A stretch of 30,744 nucleotides of DNA from Acanthaster planci (lineage: Eukaryota > Echinodermata > Asteroidea > Valvatida > Acanthasteridae). Under the pieces are notes generated by a model. That model saw only the letters and a list, made by a program, of their open reading frames with translations, did not search any database and was not told the origin of the DNA. A program made the position numbers and the translations under genes. Numbering within the stretch: the stretch's first letter is position 1; each line of letters begins with the position of its first letter. The stretch is taken from assembly GCF_001949145.1 (NCBI RefSeq), contig NW_019091410.1, positions 1,312,876-1,343,619 on the forward strand. Direction: 5' to 3'. Shown one piece after another: positions 12,294 through 22,329 of the stretch.

Positions 12294-12447
12294 CACACAT
12301 AATGACATATTGAATAATTAACCCAGATCAAACTGAAACTGACCTACATTGACCCAGATATACACGAGTGGGCACTTTCATTTTTGTTTCAGTATGGTCA
12401 TCATGTTTTACTCTCTGTTTCCTATTCTTGTCGTTTGTGATTTTTAG

Positions 12448-12573
12448 CTGATAAACATTGGGTCATCTTATAACTATGGCAACGAAGACCAGGGCGAGTT
12501 TCTGTGTGTTGTATCCAAGGAGCTAAATAACACAGACGGGGTCAACATGGCAGAACACACGGACAAAGCAAAG
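12448..12573 (+). CDS. KCTD5: KCTD2/5/17-type BTB adaptor, coding exon 5
   Basis: Forty-two codons in phase 0: [42 protein letters not shown]. The [24 protein letters not shown] stretch is the most conserved part of the KCTD2/5/17 C-terminal domain, where vertebrate proteins read [25 protein letters not shown]. The following segment up to DKAK varies between species, and here differs from the vertebrate sequence. The acceptor is TGATTTTTAG and the donor GTTGGT. The preceding intron (8635-12447) is the longest internal one at 3813 bp. Confidence 0.95.
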
Positions 12574-12871
12574 GTTGGTTGAGCGTTTTTCTGATTTTGT
12601 AGGGCGAGGGTTGTCTATTCAGGATGTGCCTACATGTAAATTGTAATTGCTGCTTCTAAATGTTTAATTGACAGTTAGGGAAGAGTTCTCCCATTGATGT
12701 TGAACTCTGTGAGCGATTTCAACACATGTACTGTACATGTACATCTTCAGATATCAACGCATGCACATCTTCATCCACACTCAAGTACTCAAGACTTATT
12801 CCTAAAAGTCTTCCGTCTTCTTTTTTTCTCTGTGGCTACATTTATAGATTTCTTTTTTCTGCCTCTTGCAG
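12574..12871 (+). other. Intron between KCTD exons 5 and 6
   Basis: 298 bp, GTTGGT donor and pyrimidine-rich TTGCAG acceptor, phase 0. It contains a short TGTACATG tract near 12725. Confidence 0.85.
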
Positions 12872-12916
12872 ATACTTCAGGAACGGGCATTCCGGTTGCG
12901 TGACCACAGATCATAG
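12872..12916 (+). CDS. KCTD5: KCTD2/5/17-type BTB adaptor, terminal coding exon with TAG stop
   Basis: Fourteen codons plus TAG: ILQERAFRLRDHRS. The AK|ILQER junction matches the vertebrate KCTD5 C-terminus, which ends ILQERGSRM. After ILQER this protein diverges and runs on to a basic tail, RAFRLRDHRS. The acceptor is CTGCCTCTTGCAG, and the intron from 12574 is 298 bp. The five exons total 468 bases, 156 codons including the stop, with no internal stop. An alternative last exon downstream cannot be excluded, because the tail is not conserved enough to be proved by homology. Confidence 0.85.
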   Translation: MLQERAFRLRDHRS

Positions 12917-13696
12917 AACAACAGACAGGGATCAAGAGGTCAGCTTCACTCAGCCTTAGTTAAGATGTGCAACTCCTTCATTTTTTTTTCTTTGGTTTTG
13001 GTCTTGGGGGACTCCAACGTGGCTTGCCACGTGCATTTTTCTTTCTCCTTTGGATGGGAGACAGCACACAAATAGCTTCATGTTTTTCTTCACTAGCTAA
13101 GTAGATTTGTAAATCTTTATGAGTGGCCTTGTCTTTTTCCTAAGTCTGCATTGGGTGTGATTTCTAGCCACGTGGCATGTACTGTTTCTACTGCCTCAGA
13201 GCCAGGGATATTTAGAACTTGGGGCTCTTACCAATGCGTACGTGGACAGCTGAAGAGCTCTTTTGGTGGAGCACCAACGAATCCTGTTCGCCCTAGTTTC
13301 TTTAATGAAATATACATTGTATTTACAAAGTATAAGATTGGTCGCTCTTTTTTGTAGCAGGAACGGAATGCGAACCGTAGCTTTTGTGACAAATGTAGTC
13401 CACATGCTGTAGTGTGTTCTGCCACTATCCGCCTTGAGCAGAAGCCCCCCCTCAGTTGGCTGAAAAGATCCATGTTGGTCAGGAGTGTTCAAATTGTTGG
13501 TAGCGATGAGACCGTAACGCATGCATTTCCTAGTTTTCGTGAACCTGCGAAGTTCAGTTCTGACCAAAGGAGCCTCCGTTGCTCAGAAAAAAGCACCCTC
13601 TCTCGGTCCAGCTCAAGGCCCATAAAGTCATCAGAAACCTTTCAAATCCAAATGTTGGGTTTTGCTGAATATACAGGTTTATGAATTTCTTGAACT

Positions 13697-13912
13697 TTAA
13701 CCCAACATGTACATAATACTAAGATTACTACTTAGTAGTAGAACGGAGCACACAGCACTGTCACTTGTAAGAGGACATGACTTTATTGTTCTCTGTACAA
13801 GCAATAGTGGAAGTGCCCTAGCCAGAAGTAGTAATTTGTAGGGCTAAGTCCTTCAGGCTCAGAATACTACATTTTGTAGAGTCCTGCAGGCCAACTTGGG
13901 GGTTGGGGTTAA
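13697..13912. mobile_element. piggyBac-like MITE, type B, copy 2 (shorter)
   Basis: TTAA (13697-13700) plus CCCAAC on the left; GTTGGGG plus TTAA (13909-13912) on the right. It shares CTTGTAAGAGGACATGAC, GCCAGAAGTAGTAAT and CCTTCAGGCTCAGA in the same order as 8656-8968, but lacks about 100 bp of that copy, part of which in copy 1 looks like a partial internal duplication (TTATAGTTCTCTG and TTATCGTTCTCTG). It lies in the candidate 3' UTR of the KCTD gene. Confidence 0.75.
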
Positions 13913-13936
13913 TGAAAATGTGGAAGTGACTAGATA

Positions 13937-14320
13937 TTAACCCGTGAAACCTGGTCTNNNNNNNNNNNNNNNNNNNNNNNNNNNNNNNNNNNNNNNNNNN
14001 NNNNNNNNNNNNNNNNNNNNNNNNNNNNNNNNNNNNNNNNNNNNNNNNNNNNNNNNNNNNNNNNNNNNNNNNNNNNNNNNNNNNNNNNNNNNNNNNNNNN
14101 NNNNNNNNNNNNNNNNNNNNNNNNNNNNNNNNNNNNNNNNNNNNNNNNNNNNNNNNNNNNNNNNNNNNNNNNNNNNNNNNNNNNNNNNNCTAAGCTATCG
14201 AAGCGACGTAATGAATTCCCGTTTTTGAAATGTCTTAAATGGTGTATTGCATTCATGAATCATTGGTCGCCCCAGCTACTGAAAAAAAGTAGCGCACCAG
14301 GTTTCACGGGCTAGTATTAA
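13937..14320. mobile_element. Inverted-repeat element enclosing the assembly gap
   Basis: CCCGTGAAACCTGGT (13941-13955) is exactly complementary to ACCAGGTTTCACGGG (14296-14310). Flanking CTAGATATTAA on the left and CTAGTATTAA on the right suggests a roughly 10-bp target duplication with one indel. Almost the whole interior is N (13958-14189), so its type and coding content cannot be judged. Inside the right end, GCTACT and AGTAGC form a small hairpin around an A run. Confidence 0.65.
13958..14189. other. Assembly gap (232 Ns)
   Basis: A run of N. The open frames reported through it are artefacts of translating unknown bases. Confidence 1.
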
Positions 14321-14434
14321 GTCGCTTCCTGAAAATGTGCATGTGTGCTGCACAAGCAACCTCGCTCCTGTCTTTTGAATTCCAAACACACATCTGACAT
14401 TTGCCCTCTTTCACTAGGATGCAGTATTCCTCAG

Positions 14435-14440
14435 AATAAA
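14435..14440 (+). terminator. Candidate polyadenylation signal AATAAA
   Basis: First canonical AATAAA downstream of the KCTD stop codon, with GT-rich sequence 10-30 bases further on and an ATTAAA nearby at about 14469. It could equally be chance in AT-rich DNA. Confidence 0.3.
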
Positions 14441-14495
14441 TTGCTTCTTTCAAGTGTGGCTTGTCTCAATTAAAGTCCCAAAAAGTTCAAAAAAG

Positions 14496-16240
14496 TAAAA
14501 AAAAAAAAAAATGTACATGCATACTTTTTCTTCTATTTTCCCTCATGCCTGTAAGCATATCGGCTGTTACTTCTGGCTAAGACACGTATTTCAGGACTTT
14601 CTCCTGCCTCCTGTCTCAGTCTGTGGCGATAAAGAAACCTGTAGACGCTGATCTGTATCTATCATTGCAAGTTGGCTGGCCAGGATCGATAACAAGTGCC
14701 TAAGGTGTTGGAAATGTAGAAGGGAAAAAATCCTCCAAAAGTTTCAAAGCTGACCCGGTTTTTTTTTTGGGTGCACGCAGTCAGGACATTTGACAAGTCC
14801 TATTGAGTTACACAGCCCTGCTCAGTTGATCATTCGGATTACCAAGTAAGTTAGTAGTGTTCTTTTCACTGGTGTACATACAGGCATTTCAACATGCAAA
14901 GTACCGGTACTTGGAGATTTTGGGCTTTGCCTACACATTCAAGTAAATATTATCAGACTGCACAACCAACGTGGCAAACATTTGGGCACTCCTGACAAGG
15001 GAGGCCATTTGCCAGTACAATCTGACCTCTTTAAATTCAAAGATACCTGTACCACGAAGCGTACTACATCTGTGCCACAATTTGCCAGCATGACACTTGC
15101 CCACCCTGTGAAAATTTCTTTGAAAAGACCTGCTCATTTACAACTGGAAAGCAATATATGTACTCGTACATTGTTCAGACTTTGTCAAAGTCAGACTTTG
15201 CCCTGTGCATGGCAAGCTACAGTACCTATGAGTGCGCTGGTTTTGTCAGTCTTCAGTCTTGCAGATGTTTGCCCCAATGTCTAATCCATTTGCAACCCTC
15301 AAATTGCATTCAGCTTTGCGAGACACAGAAAAAAAAAGGTGACTATTCCGAAATCCATTATTTGAATTGTTGACTCGTCTGTCACACAGTGCGTGTTCCA
15401 AAACGAGGTTTTTGCCCTCATGTGGAACTATTGGGAAAAAGCCTAAACACGTGCATGTAACGGATACCACAGCTGTGTTCATTTTCCTGGAAGAGAAAGT
15501 TTAACTCAAATCACCGTAAGATTTAATTGCTTATATTTTGACTGAGCTTGCTGGGTGTCCCGTTAATTAGTCTCTTGTCCAACCATGCAACTGCAAGCTA
15601 GATCATCTGCATAGGGACCACACTGTACGCGTGCACAAAATGCTGGAATTCTAGTCACACCATTACCTCCACACACACACATATCACACATTCCAGTTTG
15701 TTGACGGCACTCTTACAGTGATCTTACTGGAATCAAGATTGAAAGGGAAGTGAAATCAGTTTTGTCTTCCCCCTGCGCGCACAAACAGAAAAAGGAAACA
15801 TGATTGAAATTAATGTATGGTATGTTTGTTGGACACGGTTGTTGGACACATTGGCCAGTTCAGGAAATACATTTGATTTCTTTGCGTCGTTTTACATGTA
15901 ACTTCTAACTGTCAGCCTGACCCGCGTATGATGTAATGTAGCTGGACTGCCACCAATGGATAGAATTCTGAGAGGCTTCACTACCGTCAATGATGTTGTT
16001 TCATTACTATGCAGTAAACAAATTTTGTGCCATACTTTTGTAGATCATAGATTTTTTTGGGTAAGACTGTGTTTTGTGTGCATGTGTTTGCCAGTATGGT
16101 GGACTTACATTATGTTGTCTGTGTATCTGCCTTGAATGGGCGTCAACTAACTCACACTTGGTCCTTCAACACATGCAGTAAATTAATTTTCATTAGTCAG
16201 ATATTATATAGTGAAGGTTTATGAGTGCAATGGTAAGATT
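14496..16240. other. Gene-free stretch
   Basis: Apart from an A-rich run at about 14497-14511 and a short CACA tract near 15670, nothing is recognisable. Frames of 65-100 codons at 14982-15284 and on the minus strand at 15246-15482 show no domain or homology I know. Confidence 0.5.
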
Positions 16241-16247
16241 AATTTCA

Positions 16248-16292
16248 TGAGGTGACAGATGAAATTAGAATTTCATTTCATCTGTCACCTCA
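16248..16292. repeat. Perfect 18-bp hairpin
   Basis: TGAGGTGACAGATGAAAT (16248-16265) and ATTTCATCTGTCACCTCA (16275-16292) with a 9-base loop. Such a clean stem suggests a young foldback remnant or a transcript hairpin; no further ends are visible. Confidence 0.7.
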
Positions 16293-16451
16293 CAAAATTG
16301 TTCTTAACACTGTATGAATGTGAAACAGTTTTATACTATACCTGCGTAAATCCACTACTGTCAGAAAAACGACCCACACGTATTAACGTTGGCCATTTAG
16401 TGAAACAGATTCGAGTCCAAAGCACTACCCACTGGTGGTACCGAGCAGAGT

Positions 16452-16533
16452 TTGACTGGTTCCCATCCCTACAGCATTTTCCTCTTTCTTACTGGGAATG
16501 AAAATATATGAAATAGGGCTGGGAACCAGTCAA
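16452..16533. mobile_element. Pair of outward-facing hAT-like termini
   Basis: TTGACTGGTTCCCATCCCTA (16452-16471) is the complement, with one mismatch, of TAGGGCTGGGAACCAGTCAA (16514-16533). TAGGGCTGGGAACC is a common hAT terminus, and here the TAGGG tips point towards each other across 42 bp, so the element bodies would lie outside. No partner ends were found to left or right. Confidence 0.45.
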
Positions 16534-16543
16534 GTGAAATGGA

Positions 16544-16576
16544 ATTCTATTCAACGGGTCCCGTGGAATAGAATGA
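16544..16576. repeat. Short near-perfect hairpin
   Basis: ATTCTATTCAACGGG faces CCCGTGGAATAGAAT with one internal mismatch and almost no loop. It lies just right of the hAT-like terminus at 16514 and may be part of the same element. Confidence 0.5.
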
Positions 16577-16619
16577 CTAATTCCGTGGCATGTGATCAAC
16601 CATCCACCAGTCTGATGAC

Positions 16620-18460
16620 ACAGGATTTATGTGGGTATTGTATGGAAAGGCTTTGGGTCCAATTTGCGTGGATTGGGGCCTTGCTCTAGTTTCTTTGAGG
16701 GCACTGTTTGTATGTGATTTCCTCAGCCAAGTGAGGGCTTGACATGGATGACATGTGCATACCAGTTTCCATAATTTAAGTGTCAAGGACCTGCAAGAAC
16801 GCCAGAGTACTGAGGATCAACTGTTTTGGAAGTGCAACTGAATGTGCACAAAAGGGTAGCAGGCACCAGAAAGCAATGAATGCTGAAATGTAATAGAAAA
16901 TGGCACTCAAGTTCCTTGAAATAGATGGCTTTTTTTTTTTTTTTTTTGCACAGGGGATAAACCCTTTGGAACTGTGTGTTACTGCAGCCAGATTCAGTGT
17001 ACGTGTAATTTGTCTAGGGGGACTCGGTCAGCCGATGTATTGCACGACCATCCCCAACCCCAACATGTACGGTATTGGACCAGTTTAAATTTTTTGGGGG
17101 GACGGGGGATTGGTTTTTACAACAGGTCCATGTAGTTTTGATAATTGTTCAAGATCAGAAGAGAGGACCGTTAAGTAGTTGTGCATATTCAAACTGGAAC
17201 TTGGTGTATATAAACTCAATAAAAATGAAAGTTATTTTCTGAAAAATTTCAACACATTGCGACTGTGGATTCTACTGTACAGTACAAGTGTTTTTGTGCC
17301 AATCAAAAGACCGAATTTGGAAGCCAGAAACAATGTCTTAGAGCCCGGAGATGAAAAACGCCTCTCTCTCTTGACATTTTTTACTGTTTGATTCTCTGGT
17401 GCTTTTGACAGATGGAATTGTCAAAGCATACAAGACAATCTTTTTCATCACTTAGCTGTCTTTAAACGAATGTACACGCATTAACATGGCAACAGTTATT
17501 AAAAATTTCACTTTGTTGTATTATTTCTAGTTTTTTATCAAAACTCCTCTCTGTGACTTTAAGAATATTTTTTTTCCGCCTGTAAGAAAGTAAGATATAA
17601 CGTGTTTATTTGTGGTGCAATTTTCTTTCAAACTGTGTTTTATGTCAATAGAGAAGGAGTGAATGTGGGAGTGTACAAATATATAAATTTTGGTTCAAAA
17701 GAGAAACAGTCTGCGAGGGTTGACTCTTCCAATATGTTGTCATTGTTGCGGCCACGTTCTTATCTGAGTCCCAGTTATAGCACAAACTAGACTTGAGCTA
17801 TTTTAGCCCCTGAGCTATGGGGGCAGTTATGGCACAAACGAGGGGGAGTATGAAGACTGAAGTACTTCATTAGTACTTCATTACACCGTTGATACGGTCT
17901 TGGACCCATACACTGGCAGAGTACAGATGTGAGTTTCGGTTTCCTACGCAGTGTTTCTTAATCCTTCTATTCGCACATTTGTGACCCGCTCTGCAAAAAA
18001 GGGTACTAAGTCGCGCCATGCCAAAACACGAAATGGCCTGTTCCGTTTGAAGAGGGCAAAATTTCTTTGAAAATGTGATTTTGTGTTTTTTCCTTTTAAT
18101 AGCTTCTATAATATTTATATTTTCAGAATTTGTGTCTACAAACATGGATACTGATGAATTAAGATGAAAAATTGATCATTCAGAAAGAAATCCTACATAG
18201 CATTGTGTTTCCAAGCGCTACACTTTATAAGCTTTTTCTCATTAAGTGCTTTTATTGTACACGAAAATGTGGATATACAAATGTCTATGTATCTCAGGAA
18301 TGCAGTGCACTACAGGGGTCATTATCAATTGTAGCTTTTGATACATCCCAGCCATATCAAAAACTCATCACCTGAATCTGGCGACTTATTACCCATTTTT
18401 CTAGAGCTGGTCACATTTACCACTGTCTAGGAACTAAAGGCCAGTGCTGTCGTCGAAACC
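16620..18460. other. Gene-free stretch
   Basis: It holds a T run at about 16930-16947, G/C homopolymer runs near 17090 and a direct repeat, AGTTATAGCACAAACTAG (17773) and AGTTATGGCACAAACGAG (17825), 52 bp apart. No gene is recognised; the frames are short and lack known motifs. Confidence 0.5.
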
Positions 18461-18462
18461 AT

Positions 18463-18528
18463 CACAAGACCATACACAAGACCAGTCACAAGACCATACA
18501 CAAGACCAGTCACAAGACCAGTCACAAG
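18463..18528. repeat. 12-bp tandem repeat, 5.5 units
   Basis: Units CACAAGACCATA (A) and CACAAGACCAGT (B) run A-B-A-B-B and then CACAAG. A degenerate inverted copy, TTGGTCTTGTACTGGTTTTG, follows at about 18616-18635. Confidence 0.85.
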
Positions 18529-18649
18529 TTATAGTCTGAACAATGACAAAGGAATGGTTTTGTTGCAGTTCATTTGAATAGCTTGTGGCTTGAATTCAGA
18601 CTGGAAGTCTTGTATTGGTCTTGTACTGGTTTTGTGTGGTCTGATGAAG

Positions 18650-20680
18650 GTCGTAAGTGGTCTCCACTACAATATTGCTACAGGCAGATTCTTTGTACTT
18701 CCACTGCCAGTAGGTATTAAGCCTAAGGACCAGCAGCTTTGACATGAAATGTTCCAAATTTTGGGTGATTTTCAAAGATCTTGGAGGGTCGGGACTTTGG
18801 AAAAGTATGCTGTAGTTCCAGGTCAAGTGTAAGCCAGAAGCCCCAGCTCGTTTGAAGCTGACTTGTTCTTTGCACTTCAGATGCTGCATGTAGATCTGGA
18901 CTATACAGACTTCATCTTAGCTGCTGTTAGCTATGGCTAGGGCTAAGGCTCAACCACACCATTGCTGGGGTGTTTTTTCCCTGAGTATGCATGTACTTGT
19001 TTGCAATAGCAGAGAACGAAATTTGCTTTTAGAGGGTAGTACGTGGATATGTGGATTTTCCTATTGGGATAACTTTCATGTACTTTGTTTAAAAGTCTCA
19101 AGGAGTGTTTTGATGGTTTCATTTGCTTTATCTCTGGCAGTTTTTAAGTCATTTTGTAAATTCTTTTTCATTAGATATGAAGCAGCCAATAATTTGTATT
19201 TTACCTTTTCAGTTGATGAATAAGCATTGGGTCTGTCTATGATTTGTCTGTTTGTAGTGTTCATTGTTGTACGCAAAAGTGCCATGCCAAATGACTAAGT
19301 TTACAAATTTCAAAATACTTTAAAGGCATCGGAATACGGGTGATTCACAATGCAGTGCGCCACCAAGAGGTTATCATGGAGAGGCCTTTTCACAGTGCAT
19401 TATGGGATAAATACATGTAGTCAACAAAGTGTCATTCACTAACTGTGCTGTGCACAGAATACTTGAATGTTTGAATCGCCCGTATTGTACATTGCAGGCT
19501 CCATGCTGGTACTTGTAGTCAAGAGGCACAGTGCTACGGATAAACAGTCCAAGAGCACTGCTATTTCGTGCACATGTGGGAGTCAGTGCGCATGTACTTG
19601 TTTTCCTTAACAGGAGTGAAGAACATGCCGGCTGGTTCTGAGTCCTTCCATTAAGTCATTGAATGGAGAGGTCTGGAAGTGATAGACATGATGGGTCTTG
19701 CGTTGTTGAGTTGTGTGCTCTGGCAACTTACAAGGAGTGGGGTGTCATCTTACCAATGTTTCTGTGTACGTGTCAGCATGTGCTACTGCTTGCGTATGGA
19801 GCGTATAAAATTTTGCTGCACTGTTTTTCAAAGGTGATCCGTCACCACACATCATGCTCCGTTCTGTCTCGCCTCCAATAGTCACAACTATTGTGCTTTG
19901 TTTAATTTCTGACATTCTGAATGTAAACGCTCCAGAAGTCTTATTGCCTGATCAGGTTGCCTGAGACAAATGAGATCAGGATTTTCCGCTTTCAAGTGCA
20001 TCATCATAGGTTAGTCGGGGCTGAGTTTTCTCTTTTGAAACAACAGTAAGTTTCACATTTAAGTGCTTGTTTGTATAAGCTTTGTATTTCCAGAGATTTA
20101 CTCGACTCGGAAGAACTTGTTGCTTGACATGAAGATATATTTGCCGGGGAACAGGAAATGTTACCTGACTAAGTTTTAGATCTTTTTGTTAAACAGCATT
20201 CTCAGTGCATGCGCAATTAAGTGAAGTTTAAAATTCTAGCGCAACTTTTATGATAGTCACTGAGAGTCGGATTTGCAGAGAGGACCAGACATGGGCATTT
20301 AGTAATTAAAACAAAATTCCAGGATTTTTCCCTGTGATTTTTGAAACCACTTCTCAGACTGCAGAATGTAAATACTTTAAGTTTGATAACACTCATGCAA
20401 TTATTCCATAAGTTATAATGTATCCTTTGAAAAGTTCAGAATGTACATAGTTTATTAGATAGAATTTTTATATTTAGTGATGTTTCATGTAAAAGTTAAT
20501 GTTACACGTTCAGGTATAATTTCCATTTCAACACACACACCCCATTATCAAAGCCAGTGACTTAAATAAGGCATTACAGAGATGATGCTGTGCTATTCAT
20601 ACATGTACATGTCCCACACATTCTTAACTTTGAGGTGGTGTATTCCCTGGAGTGTGTGCCTACCGTAAAGCAATATAAAA
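18650..20680. other. Mostly gene-free stretch around the MITE at 19335
   Basis: The minus-strand frame 19076-19285 has a lysine-rich, helix-like stretch (KVKYKLLAASYLMKKNLQND) that could be a decayed exon, but neither start, splice sites nor family can be shown. 19490-20680 has nothing recognisable beyond an ACACAC tract near 20532. Confidence 0.4.
19335..19484. mobile_element. MITE, TA / CGGGYGATTCAC family, copy 2
   Basis: The left end TACGGGTGATTCAC mirrors the right end TGAATCGCCCGTA. The next bases, GTGCGCCACCAAGAG, correspond to GTGCGCCTCCAAGAG in the element at 3101. The inner arms no longer pair well, so this copy is either older or a different subfamily. Confidence 0.65.
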
Positions 20681-20681
20681 A

Positions 20682-21095
20682 CTAGAGCACTGATTCATGT
20701 ACAAAGTGCTGCCTGTTGGGTGCGTCCATGTTTGTGCACAAACCTATTTTGGGCAGCTTTTGTACAACTATATGCATATTTGCATCTGCATTCTAAAACG
20801 ATACATCAACAAAGCCATTACGCTAACAAACTAATGCACAATCAGTTATTCAACGTTTCATTTTGCTCTGCGTAAACAACGTAAACATGCACGTGTGAGC
20901 TGCAGATAATTTTGTCGTGATTTTTTCACTCAGACTTTCGCAGTACCCAATGCGCATTGCATTTAGAGTACATAATTTGATATTCGTCCTATTTGATTTT
21001 GAACATTTTATAAGCAGGCACACGGATTCAAAATGTGTGCACCCAGGACGGAGTCAAATTTTCTCTGCGCCGAGAATGAAAAGTTAGTGCTCTAG
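20682..21095. mobile_element. Terminal-inverted-repeat element
   Basis: CTAGAGCACTGATTC at the left and GTTAGTGCTCTAG at the right form inverted ends. Subterminal CTGTTGGGTGCGTCC and GTGCACCCAGGACGG also pair in part. No clear target duplication and no transposase frame; family unknown. Confidence 0.5.
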
Positions 21096-21099
21096 TAAT

Positions 21100-22130
21100 C
21101 AATATAGCTCTATGGTGCTTTTATTGTACAAGCTATACACACGAATGTCCATGTATAGGATCATCTGTGGTTTCTAACCTTGGTCACTGGGTAAGCCCTT
21201 GGTTAATCTGATTTTTGTGTCAGAGTTCTCCCCCCCCACCCCCCAGTTTTTTTCGTAAGGTCGTAAAACTTGTGCATTTGCAGTCAAGCCCCCTTGTCTG
21301 CTTGGGTATAGACATGAGTTGATGCGTGGTAACGATTGAGTCTGCGGGCTTGAATTCCCCGGTCCCTTTGCTTCTACGTTCATTATCAACCAATCAGCGT
21401 CAAGCTTTTTGCATTTGCTCGCTGGCAAGAGCGGATGCGTGCAAGCTTATGTAGAGTAGCACCGTTGATTCACGACCATGTCCGTTGAACAAGTTTTGCA
21501 CTACACTGAGATTTTTTTTTTCTAGAAAAGCTGCATCGTTGTACAGTGTATAGTGCTTTCCTTCATTTTCTCGTTGTAGTTTACATGTACAGCAATCATA
21601 ACAGCGTAATTTGTAGCCAGGCCATACATTAATTCCCTACATAATGTGTAGAAAACACACAAATGTCTCCCTAATGTTCAGAATCAAGAGAGTTCAGAAC
21701 TCTTTATCCTTCTGACATTTGAAAACAGAGATATCCAGAAAGAAGTCATTTGTTCCCCCTAGACAGTTCCACATTGTGTAATTTTGAGGTGTTTAATTTA
21801 CCAAAGTTTATTGTGCTCATAGTGGGCTGATATTTTAATGTGGAGCATGCGAAAAGATGTACCACATCTGCCAGTTAAAATTGGGCAGTGTGTGCGCATT
21901 CAGAAAAGGGAAAGAGCTCTTGAAATTTCAATTGTCGGGCACGAGGCTTCTAGGGACAATCATTTCCCTCTCTGGAATGCAAACAAAGATGTACTCGGAC
22001 TTCCAAGGGCATCATTCGATTCCCTGGTGTGATACTTTGTCGAAGATGAGCATTTGTAGTGTTCATCACGGACATGTCATCGTCGCTGATACATGTATTT
22101 TGTGCTGGCAACAGAACTCTGTTCGTACAT
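21100..22130. other. Gene-free stretch
   Basis: It contains a C run near 21230 and one CCAAT-type site (ACCAATCAGCG, 21388). A promoter is not supported because no exon follows on either strand. Confidence 0.4.
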
Positions 22131-22135
22131 GTAGT

Positions 22136-22320
22136 TAAGGCCACTTCATACTTGGTAAGAAAGCGAACAGAAATGTGAAGTCGTGATAAGATCAAATATT
22201 CACGCTGCTAATTTGCTGAAGTTGAACACTTTTCATGTCGAGCAAAACTTTGCTACGAATCTTTCGTGATGTCAAATATGTTTCACTGTCACATTTACCT
22301 CTGGTGTGAACCAGCCTTTA
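22136..22320. mobile_element. Foldback MITE
   Basis: TAAGGCCACTTCATACTTGG at the left faces CTCTGGTGTGAACCAGCCTTTA-type ends at the right. The inner CAAATATTCACG and CGTGATGTCAAATATG also lie in opposite orientation. The GGYTGGTTCACAC-like end is widespread among animal foldback elements. Non-coding. Confidence 0.5.
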
Positions 22321-22329
22321 CAGTTGTCC

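Larger units (their letters stand above)
12917..14455 (+). other. Candidate 3' UTR of the KCTD gene
   Basis: After the TAG at 12914-12916 the first AATAAA I find on the plus strand is at 14435-14440, followed by a GT-rich stretch (CAAGTGTGGCTTGTCTC) suited to cleavage. If that signal is used the 3' UTR is about 1.5 kb and includes a MITE and the N gap. Transcript ends cannot be fixed from sequence alone, and a signal hidden in the gap is possible. Confidence 0.3.

Noticed and set aside
13196-13567. 123-codon minus-strand frame, the longest fully sequenced one, overlapped by a 90-codon plus-strand frame
   Set aside because: No recognisable domain, no splice evidence, and the position just after the KCTD stop fits untranslated sequence. 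A protein search could reverse this.
13930-14256. Frames spanning the N run on both strands
   Set aside because: They stay open only because unknown bases contain no stop codons.
21340-21480. CCAAT-containing promoter for a downstream gene
   Set aside because: No initiator, TATA element or following coding exon on either strand supports it.
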